NCBI GenBank assembly: GCA_964614095.1
Contig: CAZTJO010000015.1
Span: forward strand, 1 to 47,781
Source: CAZWKX01 sp964614095
GTDB taxonomy: Bacteria; Actinomycetota; Acidimicrobiia; Spongiisociales; UBA11373
DNA: 47,781 nucleotides
Direction: 5' to 3'
Below, in pieces: positions 17,961 through 24,433 of this stretch. Under the pieces are notes generated by a model that was given only the letters and a program-made list of their open reading frames with translations, did not search any database and was not told the DNA's origin. Both the position numbers and the translations under genes were made by a program. Position 1 is the stretch's first letter; every line of letters starts with the position of its first letter.

Positions 17961-19087
17961 GCCGCCTCCACGATCTCGGAAGCAGCGATGAGGTTTCCGT
18001 CGATGCGATTGACTCCACGGATCTCCACCCCGGGAAGGAGCCGCTCGATCTCCCTCCGGTATTGGCCCAGGTTCAGCTCCGGGACCACAATCCGCTCGAC
18101 GCCGGCGGCGGCGGCGGTGAGAGCGGCCTCGGGCAGGGGCCACAGGCTCTTGACCACAACCGATGAGACCCTGCGGCCTTGGTGCCGGAGTCTGGAGACG
18201 GCGAGGCCGACGGCGCCGGCGACTACCCCGTAGGACACGATCAGGGTGGAGGCCTCCGGGTCGAGATCCGTGTCGACGATCGATATGACGTCGACGTGAT
18301 CCTCGATCTTGGCCGCCAGGTGCCGGTTTAGAGCATCGATGGTGGCCGGATCCTTGGTGATGAAGGCTCTCTCGTCGTGGCTGGAGCCGGTGAAGCGCAC
18401 CACTTCGCCGCCGCCGAAGGTCCGCAGCGGCGGCACCTGATCGGCGGGGGAGAAGAGGTAGGGCGGACCGGGCGATCCCGGTGAGGGCCGGGGCGGAACG
18501 GCCCCGGGCTTGAGATCGCCGATATCGACGGTGTTGAGTGTCAGACCCAGCTCCTTGTCGGCCACGACAAACACGGGGCAGCGGAAACGTTCGGCCATCT
18601 CAAAGGCGCGGGCGGTGAGGTGGTAGCAGTCGGGAATGGAGGCGGGAGCCAGCGCGATGATCGGATACCCGCCTGGGGTGCCCCAGCGCACGAACTGGGT
18701 GTCCCCCTGGGCGGTGGCGGTGGGCCCGCCGGTGGCCGGCCCCAGCCGCTGCACGTCGACGATGACCAGCGGGATCTCGCTCATCACGGCAAGGCCGATG
18801 TTCTCGCTGTACAGGCTCATGCCGGGGCCGCTGGTGGCGGTCATGGCCCTGGCCCCTGCCGAGACCGCTCCGATGCACATGCCGATGGAGGCGATCTCGT
18901 CCTCGCCCTGGACGGCGACGCCGCCCGCCGCCGGTAGCTGGCGGATCATCATGCCGAGGATGCCGGAGGCCGGAGTGATCGGGTAGCCGGCGAAGAAGTC
19001 GCAGCCGGCATCGAGGGCGCCGCGAACGATGGCGGTGGAGCCGTCGATCAGCTCACGACGCACCGGATTGGTATCGCTGGGAACCAT
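17957..19087 (-). CDS. korA: 2-oxoacid:ferredoxin oxidoreductase alpha subunit
   Basis: A 376-residue KorA/PorA-type subunit lacking the N-terminal gamma domain found in mycobacterial KorA. Motifs include GALDAGCDFFAGYPITPAS near the N-terminus, EDEIASIGMCIGAVSAGARAMTATSGPGMSLYSEN, and PLVIVDVQRLGPATGGPT, which form the thiamine-diphosphate and 2-oxoacid site with the beta subunit. The C-terminal domain (TLIVSYGVVAGAV, VVVKSLWPLPEAAL) is the usual transketolase-like fold. It probably serves a ferredoxin-dependent citric-acid-cycle step, though the substrate 2-oxoglutarate is inference. The ATG 19087 start has gggag about 12 nt upstream. It is cotranscribed with korB and lies after the histidine-kinase gene. 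Confidence 0.9.
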   Translation of the reverse strand: MVPSDTNPVRRELIDGSTAIVRGALDAGCDFFAGYPITPASGILGMMIRQLPAAGGVAVQGEDEIASIGMCIGAVSAGARAMTATSGPGMSLYSENIGLAVMSEIPLVIVDVQRLGPATGGPTATAQGDTQFVRWGTPGGYPIIALAPASIPDCYHLTARAFEMAERFRCPVFVVADKELGLTLNTVDIGDLKPGAVPPRPSPGSPGPPYLFSPADQVPPLRTFGGGEVVRFTGSSHDERAFITKDPATIDALNRHLAAKIEDHVDVISIVDTDLDPEASTLIVSYGVVAGAVGLAVSRLRHQGRRVSSVVVKSLWPLPEAALTAAAAGVERIVVPELNLGQYRREIERLLPGVEIRGVNRIDGNLIAASEIVEAA

Positions 19088-19152
19088 TGCTGGAATCGTC
19101 GCTCCCGGCCGGGACGGAGGGCAGGGTAGGAAGTCCCGGGGGGTAGCGAGGC

Positions 19153-21123
19153 TCAGGTGTGCAGGTGGGGCAGGCGAATGGTCGCCGCGGCCTGGGGCAG
19201 GGTGAGTTCGAAGACCGTGCAGCGCTCCCGCCGCAGGTAGCGCAACTCGCCGTCCATGCTGCGTGCCAGCTTCCTGGAGACGGCCAGGCCGAGGCCGACC
19301 GAGAGCGGGGTGTTGGCCGCGCTGACCGAGCGGCGATAAGGCTGGAAGATGACTTCCTCCTCGCCGGGCCGCACGCCGTCGCCGTTGTCGATGATGGAAA
19401 CGGTGACCTGCTCTCCACGATCGGAGAGTTCGACCCAGGTGTGCTCCCCGCCGTAGCGATGGGCATTTTGCAGCAGGTTGCGCACGATCTGGCGTACCCG
19501 CAACCGGTCGGCGGAGGCCTTGGAAGCAGAGCCCACAACTTCGATTTCGGCGCCGCTGCGGCCGTCGGAGGTGCGGAAACGCTGCAGCACCGCGGTGACT
19601 TCGGCGACCGTGTCGAAGTCCTCGATCTTGAGGGCAAGGGTCCCGATGTCGGCACGGGCGGCGACGAGGAGGTCCTCGACGATGTTAGAGATCTCCACGC
19701 TCTGCTCGGCGATGAGGGTCATGAACTCTTCGATCTCTTCTTCGGTCAGCGTGTTGCGGTTATGCCTCAGCTCATCGGTGAGTGCCACCACTGCGGTCAG
19801 CGGGGTGCGGAGCTCGTGGCTGACTGATGCCACGAACTGGTCCTTGGAGCGGATCATCTCCTCCAGCTGCTCCTTGAGGCGGGTCAGCTGCGCCAGGGAG
19901 TCCTCGAGGCGGCCGTTCTCCAGCGATACCGCCACCTGGCTGGCCAGGGTCTCGAGCAGCTGGACGTCGTCGTTGTCGAAGGTGCTGACGTCACCGAGGC
20001 GGTTGGCCACGAGCATGACGCCGACGAGCGTGTTGTGAATGAGCAGAGGAGCGACAACTCCATCCTGGATCTCGATCTGGTCTCCCGGGCCGGCAACATG
20101 CACAAAGGGTGAATTCACCAGCCCGGCACGATGTTCGAGAACCAGGCGGCGCATGGAGGCGGCCGCCTGCGGGGGTGCGGCCTGCATGACCTCGGTGCTG
20201 CCGTTGCCGACCGTAGTCCGGTAGGCGACGTGCTCGCTGCCGGTGGGGAACAGCAGGATCTCGGAGTACTCGGCATCGAGCATCTCCCGCGCCCGGGTGG
20301 CGGCGATGGTGAGGGCGGCATCGATCTGCGGCGAGGCGTGCAGGTCGATGGTCGCCTCGTAGATGGACTCGACACGAGCCCGTTCGGTTCGCTGTGATAC
20401 GTAGGCCCGGTAGGCCAGGAATACCACCGCGGGCGGAGCCAGGGCCAGCCACGCGGTGTCGGGCCGCAAGTCGATGAGGATGACCGCGATGAGGGCCAGG
20501 ATGACGTTCATGCCGGTGCCCAGGCTGGACAGGCCTAGGAGCTGGAATGCCTCGAGATTTCTGAGCTTGCCGCCGGAGAGGCGGATGACGATGTTGATGA
20601 GGAATTCGGCGACGGCGAGGGCGGCGAGTGCCGCGGCCAGGGCGGCCGCCCAGCCCACCGCACCGAGGGGATCACCAAAGGAGACGATGCTGCGGAACAC
20701 CAGCACGGCGACGGACGTCTGGACGGCGAACTGGGCGAGATTGAACCCCAGCTTCACCAGGGGTTGGCGCCGGTGCAGGCTGAGCACCAGGGCATTGCCG
20801 GCCACCTGCCCGAGAACGAGAGCAAATGGGGAGGCAAAATACAGGCCGAGAACAAGCGGGATTTCGCTCATCGAGAAGGAGTGGGCGTCGTTGCGGAACC
20901 TGAGGTGCAGCACGGCGCTCTCGGCCAGGTAGAACAGGACGGCAAGCCCCCACCAGGGGATCTCGGGCGATGGCAGCACCCGCGTCAGCGAGGCCACGGC
21001 CCCAACCAGACCGGCGGCGGCTGCGGCGAGCCCGCCGGTAAAGACCCAGACGCGCGCTGCTCCGGAGATTCGAAGCCGCGTGCGACGGGCAACACCGGCG
21101 GGAGGCGCGTTGTTCTCCGTCAT
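19153..21123 (-). CDS. Orphan membrane histidine kinase with GAF domain
   Basis: A 656-residue sensor kinase. Residues 20-240 form about seven membrane helices, 250-405 a GAF domain (ending DDVQLLETLASQVAVSLENGRL), then a short coiled coil and the HisKA/HATPase_c core. The phosphoacceptor is H436 in SVSHELRTPL, the N box has N553, G1 is DNGDG (579-583) and G2 is GLGLA (610-614). No response regulator gene is nearby, so the partner is elsewhere. ATG 21123 was chosen because residues before it lie in the intergenic region and do not resemble protein. A long inverted repeat ends directly at this start. The membrane domain resembles MASE-type sensors, but the ligand is unknown. Confidence 0.88.
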   Translation of the reverse strand: MTENNAPPAGVARRTRLRISGAARVWVFTGGLAAAAAGLVGAVASLTRVLPSPEIPWWGLAVLFYLAESAVLHLRFRNDAHSFSMSEIPLVLGLYFASPFALVLGQVAGNALVLSLHRRQPLVKLGFNLAQFAVQTSVAVLVFRSIVSFGDPLGAVGWAAALAAALAALAVAEFLINIVIRLSGGKLRNLEAFQLLGLSSLGTGMNVILALIAVILIDLRPDTAWLALAPPAVVFLAYRAYVSQRTERARVESIYEATIDLHASPQIDAALTIAATRAREMLDAEYSEILLFPTGSEHVAYRTTVGNGSTEVMQAAPPQAAASMRRLVLEHRAGLVNSPFVHVAGPGDQIEIQDGVVAPLLIHNTLVGVMLVANRLGDVSTFDNDDVQLLETLASQVAVSLENGRLEDSLAQLTRLKEQLEEMIRSKDQFVASVSHELRTPLTAVVALTDELRHNRNTLTEEEIEEFMTLIAEQSVEISNIVEDLLVAARADIGTLALKIEDFDTVAEVTAVLQRFRTSDGRSGAEIEVVGSASKASADRLRVRQIVRNLLQNAHRYGGEHTWVELSDRGEQVTVSIIDNGDGVRPGEEEVIFQPYRRSVSAANTPLSVGLGLAVSRKLARSMDGELRYLRRERCTVFELTLPQAAATIRLPHLHT

Positions 21124-21229
21124 CTGCTGGCCTATCCGGTGTTGGGGCTGTATCGGCAGGCCCTCAGGAGGGGGTGAGGGAATTCGGCTGACGATCGGCG
21201 TGGCTGATCTTGGCGGATAGGCCGAGCAG
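21124..21229 (-). promoter_or_regulatory. Leader with long inverted repeat touching the histidine-kinase start
   Basis: On the minus strand the leader opens with ctgctcggcctatccg (21229-21214) and closes with cggataggccagcag (21138-21124) immediately before ATG 21123. The arms pair over 15 bp with one bulged base and enclose about 75 nt, which hold a smaller cctcctgagg-type hairpin. The closing arm includes the only place for a ribosome site, so the folded RNA should mask translation. The upstream arm begins 23 nt after the subtilase stop. It could be a riboswitch-like switch, thermosensor or terminator. I do not recognise a known riboswitch core. Confidence 0.5.
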
Positions 21230-21251
21230 ATTTCGAGGGTCCGAGCCAGGT

Positions 21252-22970
21252 TTAATTCCAACTCAGACCACTCCAGACGTCGCCGGACCAGGAGACGCTG
21301 CTCCAGGAAGCACTCGACCAGGAGGCACCGGCCCAGTGATTCCCCGTCCATACCGCGCCGCTCCAGGAGGCGCCGCTCCAGGAGGCGCCGCTCCAGGAGG
21401 CGCCGCTCCAGGAGACGCTGCTCCAGGAGGCGCCGCTCCAGGAGGCGCCGTTCCAGTCACCACCGCTCCAGGAGACCCCGGCGGCGGCGGCCTGTGACCA
21501 GGAGACGCCGTCCCAAGGATTGCCGAAGATGTCCTGTTCACCCTCCAGCACCACTCCGTCCTGGACGAGGTGGGAGCTGCCCCGGGCGCCTTCCAGCGTT
21601 CCCTGGCCGGTGGAGCGCGGGTGGTTCTGGGTGGGGTTGCCGTAAGGGTGCCACGCCCACATGGTGTCGATGAGGTCGATGACCCCGCCACCCTGGCAGA
21701 GCGAAGATGCATTGATGCGGTCGCCCGTGGAGGTGATCAGGGCCTTGACCTCATCCGGAGTCCTCCAGGGCTCACGATCGAGGATGAGGGCCACCGATCC
21801 GGAGACCACTGCCGCAGCCTGGGATGTCCCGCTTCCCTTGAAGTAGCGATTGCTGACGCGGGCATCGGGGAACTCGACGTCGGCCAGCGACCCGGGATTG
21901 CGCAGCGAGGCGATGGAGCGTCCCGGCGCCAGGATGTCGACATGGCGCTGCCAGTTTCCGCAGCTGGTGAATGAGGTCACGCTGTCGTCGCTCCTGTTCC
22001 ATGGGGTGCCCAGGGTGTCGCTGGCTCCCACGGCGATCACGTACGGGTCGAAAGCCGGGTTGCGTAGCAGCGAGCTGTTGCCATCGTTGCCGGCGGCCAC
22101 CACTACGACGATCCCGCTGTGCCAGGCCTGCTCGACGGCGTAGGCAAGAGGATCGAGCAGATAGGGCTGCGTGCTGTCGGTGCCGAAGGCCAGGTTGAGC
22201 ACCCGGATGTTCATTCCGTTGTCGTGGCGGTGCTGCACCACCCAGTCGATGGCGGCGATGATCTGGGAGACGTCTGCGGCTCCCTGGGCGTTGGCCACCT
22301 TCACATTGATGATGCGGGCGTGGGGGGCGATGCCGAAGAACTTGCTGGCGCCGAAGTTCCAGGGCCAGTTCGTCTCCAGGTCCTCGCCGGCGATGATCCC
22401 GGCCAGGTGGGTGCCGTGGCCGTAGGTGTCCATGTAGCGCAGATCATCGTCCTGGGACTCGAAGGAGAGGTCGGGCCCGTTCACCACCTTGTCGGAGGTG
22501 GTGAGGCCTTTCACCGGCACCACACCCGAGTCGATGAGGGCGATGTCGATGCCGTCGCCTAGGTAGCCCGAGTACCAGTAGTTGACCGCGCCGGCGGCGA
22601 TGGCGGTCTTCTCCATGTTGGTGGCAAGGTCCCGGTAGGCCACCGAATTGTCGTAACTCGGATCCTGGAACTCGTCCCACTCTCCGGTGAGTAGCGAGAC
22701 GGACGAGTCCGGGGTGACCTCGATGACACCGGGGAGCGCCGCCAGCCCGGCCAGCTCATCGGCGGGCACCTCGGCGACGAAACCTCCGATGATGCCGAGT
22801 GGCTGCAGCACGCTGCCGCCGGCATCGGCCACAAACTGTTCGGCGCCGGATCCGCCAGCCTCGCGCACGATGACCCGCTGCAGGGGGGCTGCTGGTGCTG
22901 AGACCGCTACGACGGCGGTGATGGTGAGCGCGACAACAACGGCGCCGAGTGCTCGTGTGAGTCTGGACAA
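21252..22970 (-). CDS. Secreted S8 subtilase with C-terminal Trp-pentad tail
   Basis: A 572-residue protease. Residues 1-28 are a signal peptide (hydrophobic core AVVVALTITAVVAV, end SAPA-AP), 30-90 an inhibitor-I9-like propeptide, and 135-420 the peptidase. The triad is D147 (IDSG), H185 (GHGTH) and S383 (SGTSQAA), with oxyanion N295 (AAGNDG). From residue 486 to 571 a Trp recurs at every fifth residue (17 of 18 positions; only 496 is Ala), mostly as W-S-G-A-S, and the protein ends LSWN. The tail is probably a solenoid or surface-binding module, by inference. Start TTG 22970 has GGAGG 5 nt upstream. Gene order on this strand is small SWN protein, subtilase, histidine kinase. Confidence 0.9.
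   Translation of the reverse strand: MSRLTRALGAVVVALTITAVVAVSAPAAPLQRVIVREAGGSGAEQFVADAGGSVLQPLGIIGGFVAEVPADELAGLAALPGVIEVTPDSSVSLLTGEWDEFQDPSYDNSVAYRDLATNMEKTAIAAGAVNYWYSGYLGDGIDIALIDSGVVPVKGLTTSDKVVNGPDLSFESQDDDLRYMDTYGHGTHLAGIIAGEDLETNWPWNFGASKFFGIAPHARIINVKVANAQGAADVSQIIAAIDWVVQHRHDNGMNIRVLNLAFGTDSTQPYLLDPLAYAVEQAWHSGIVVVVAAGNDGNSSLLRNPAFDPYVIAVGASDTLGTPWNRSDDSVTSFTSCGNWQRHVDILAPGRSIASLRNPGSLADVEFPDARVSNRYFKGSGTSQAAAVVSGSVALILDREPWRTPDEVKALITSTGDRINASSLCQGGGVIDLIDTMWAWHPYGNPTQNHPRSTGQGTLEGARGSSHLVQDGVVLEGEQDIFGNPWDGVSWSQAAAAGVSWSGGDWNGASWSGASWSSVSWSGASWSGASWSGASWSGAVWTGNHWAGASWSSASWSSVSWSGDVWSGLSWN
21257..21515 (-). repeat. 15-bp tandem repeats encoding the W-S-G-A-S tail
   Basis: The plus strand shows repeated ctccaggaggcgccg-like units in register with the protein's five-residue period, most regular at about 21357-21445. 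The strict period and gap-free units show that this is coding repeat DNA, not a CRISPR array. Confidence 0.9.
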
Positions 22971-23012
22971 GACGTCCTCCGATCGTCTCTGGTGCTAGGA
23001 GCTGGCCCTAAC

Positions 23013-23070
23013 TACTCTTAGTAGTCGAAGGTGGCATCGGCCCCTCCGAGCCGGAATCTGGAGGAGGGTT
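23013..23070 (-). promoter_or_regulatory. Shared upstream element, copy A (before the subtilase)
   Basis: Read on the minus strand it contains AACCCTCCTCCAG, CCGATGC, CGACTAC and AAGAGTA in order. The same blocks occur in the same order and strand before the 77-residue SWN protein gene (23609-23544). Its downstream edge lies about 40 nt before the subtilase start. It does not match the TAnnnT boxes used elsewhere. Role unknown: promoter, operator or RNA element. Confidence 0.55.
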
Positions 23071-23088
23071 CTGGGCTGCTCCAAATGC

Positions 23089-23140
23089 CTAGCGCGAACG
23101 GGCCAGGAGGCGGTGAATGACTGATCTAGTGCGAACGTGC
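23089..23140. repeat. Two copies of a 15-bp direct repeat, CTAGYGCGAACGKGC
   Basis: ctagcgcgaacgggc at 23089-23103 and ctagtgcgaacgtgc at 23126-23140 match at 13 of 15 bases, 37 bp apart. A partial inverted match (gcgctag) lies near 23161. The spacing is close to three and a half helical turns. They lie just upstream of copy A of the shared element, so they could be regulator sites for the subtilase. Confidence 0.4.
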
Positions 23141-23226
23141 TATGGGCTTGTGCAGAGGTGCGCTAGTCATCTGCACGAGAGTCTGCAATGCGGAGCCGGA
23201 GGGCAACGCGGGCGGAAGGCCGGACG

Positions 23227-23258
23227 CGAGAACTCCCCCGGCGGCGGGGGAGTTCTCG
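23227..23258 (+). terminator. Strong GC-rich hairpin, probable terminator
   Basis: A perfect 13-bp stem (23227-23239 with 23246-23258) around the loop ggcggc. A moderately T-rich tail (gttctttctgg) follows on the plus strand. On the minus strand it lies 46 nt after the small SWN gene's stop and would separate that gene from the subtilase. It could act in both directions. Confidence 0.6.
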
Positions 23259-23303
23259 GTTCTTTCTGGCTTTAGTGCCAGGAGAGACCCTCGCACATGA
23301 CCG

Positions 23304-23537
23304 TTAGTTCCATGAGGCGCTCACAGGGACGGGCAGGCGAAGAGTTGGCAGCCCGGGCTGCGGGGGGTTCACGCCGTTCCGGCTTGCACTGGCAAGCGCC
23401 GTCTGGTCGCCATTCCCAAGCCCAGTTGGAGCATCCGGCGTCGTGGCTCCGGGGAGGAGGAAAAGGACCGCCGTCAGTGCCACAGTCGGTAGCAGCGCGT
23501 TAGCCACCAGGTTTCGTCTGGAGGAGACGATGGTCAT
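23304..23537 (-). CDS. Small secreted protein ending in SWN
   Basis: A 77-residue protein with a Sec-type signal (core LLPTVALTAVLFLLPGA after MTIVSSRRN) and a short mature part rich in Pro, Gly and Ala that ends VSASWN. The subtilase on the same strand downstream ends LSWN, and the two genes share an upstream element, so I treat it as a real gene despite its size. SRRNLV near the start faintly resembles a twin-arginine motif. ATG 23537 has aaggg 8 nt upstream. I know no family for it. It may be a substrate, ligand or propeptide for the subtilase, but only the shared end and context suggest that. Confidence 0.55.
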   Translation of the reverse strand: MTIVSSRRNLVANALLPTVALTAVLFLLPGATTPDAPTGLGNGDQTALASASRNGVNPPQPGLPTLRLPVPVSASWN

Positions 23538-23543
23538 GGTGGT

Positions 23544-23609
23544 TACCCTTCGTAGTCGGTACTGCCACTATCCGCATCGGACCCGGCCCGGAGATACTGG
23601 AGGAGGGTT
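23544..23609 (-). promoter_or_regulatory. Shared upstream element, copy B (before the SWN protein)
   Basis: The minus strand contains AACCCTCCTCCAG (identical 13-mer to copy A), CCGATGC, CGACTAC and AAGGGTA. The last block also serves as the ribosome site for ATG 23537. Spacing between the first two blocks is nearly equal in both copies (23 and 24 nt); between the second and third it is 9 nt longer here. Confidence 0.55.
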
Positions 23610-23727
23610 GCGGACAACACGGGGTGACTAGCCCTCGTCGGGAGCTCGGGGAGGCGGCTCGGGAGGGTGAAGCTGCAGAGTGTGGTTGACTGTCTCGGGC
23701 CGTTGGGCGGCGCAAGGAGAAGGGCCG

Positions 23728-24429
23728 ATGATCGAGCTGGTGGACGTGTCGAAGGTGTTCGGAGCGGGTGCATCCGAAGTCCGGGCCCTTGAGCAGGTGA
23801 ACCTGACGGTGGGCGCCGGCGACTTTGTGGTGGTGCTGGGGCCGTCCGGCAGCGGCAAGACGACGCTGCTCAACCTCATCGGTGCCCTGGACAGTCCCAC
23901 GGAGGGCAGCATCGTCGTGGGCGGTACCGACATCTCCCGGGCTTCGCGGACATCGCTGTTCGAGTTCCGCCGAGCAACGGTGAGCTTCATCTTCCAGAGT
24001 TTCAACATCTTCCCCGGCCTCACCGCCGCGGAGAACGTGCGCTTCGGGCGTGATGCTTCAGGACGCGATGGCAGTTCCGGCGCCGAGGAGATCCTGGCGA
24101 GCGTCGGCCTGGCGGGCCGCGAGGACAGCTTCCCGCACCAGCTGTCCGGTGGTGAGCAGCAGCGGGTGGCGATAGCCCGCGCCCTGGCCACGGGCAATCC
24201 CGTCATGCTGGCCGACGAGCCCACCGGGGAGCTCGATTTCGAGACTGGTGTGCAGATCCTCGAGCTGCTGCAGCATCAGGCCGGCGAAGGCAAGGCCGTG
24301 CTGGTCGTCACCCACAATCGTGAGATCTCGCGCATTGCCGACCGCGTCATTGAGCTGAGCAGCGGACGTATCGCCCGCGACGGGCTGCCGGTCAACGGCC
24401 GGGCCGAGCTCTCCGAGCTGCACTGGTGA
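23728..24429 (+). CDS. ABC transporter ATPase, MacB/LolD type
   Basis: A 233-residue ATPase for the adjacent FtsX-like permease. Motifs are Walker A GPSGSGKTT, Q-loop FIFQSFNIFP, signature LSGGEQQRVAIARAL, Walker B VMLADEPTGELD and the switch His in LVVTHNREI. The DEPTGxLD form and the FQSFNxxP Q-loop are typical of the MacB/LolD class, which works as mechanotransmission or export machinery rather than as an importer. ATG 23728 has aaggag 9 nt upstream. It is divergent from the small SWN gene and four bases before the permease gene. Confidence 0.92.
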   Translation: MIELVDVSKVFGAGASEVRALEQVNLTVGAGDFVVVLGPSGSGKTTLLNLIGALDSPTEGSIVVGGTDISRASRTSLFEFRRATVSFIFQSFNIFPGLTAAENVRFGRDASGRDGSSGAEEILASVGLAGREDSFPHQLSGGEQQRVAIARALATGNPVMLADEPTGELDFETGVQILELLQHQAGEGKAVLVVTHNREISRIADRVIELSSGRIARDGLPVNGRAELSELHW

Positions 24430-24433
24430 GGCG

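Larger units (their letters stand above)
22971..23303. other. Intergenic region upstream of the subtilase
   Basis: This 333-bp stretch has no convincing gene. It holds copy A of an upstream element (23013-23070), two direct repeats (23089-23140) and a strong hairpin (23227-23258), each listed separately. A small perfect hairpin, actact/agtagt, lies at 23011-23025 inside copy A. Confidence 0.6.

Noticed and set aside
21124..21229. Known c-di-AMP, c-di-GMP or cobalamin riboswitch
   Set aside because: I looked for their conserved core strings on the minus strand and saw none; only the end-to-end helix is clear.
21357..21445. Short regular repeats that look CRISPR-like
   Set aside because: The period is 15 bp with no unique spacers and is in frame with the subtilase's five-residue repeat, so it is coding repeat DNA.
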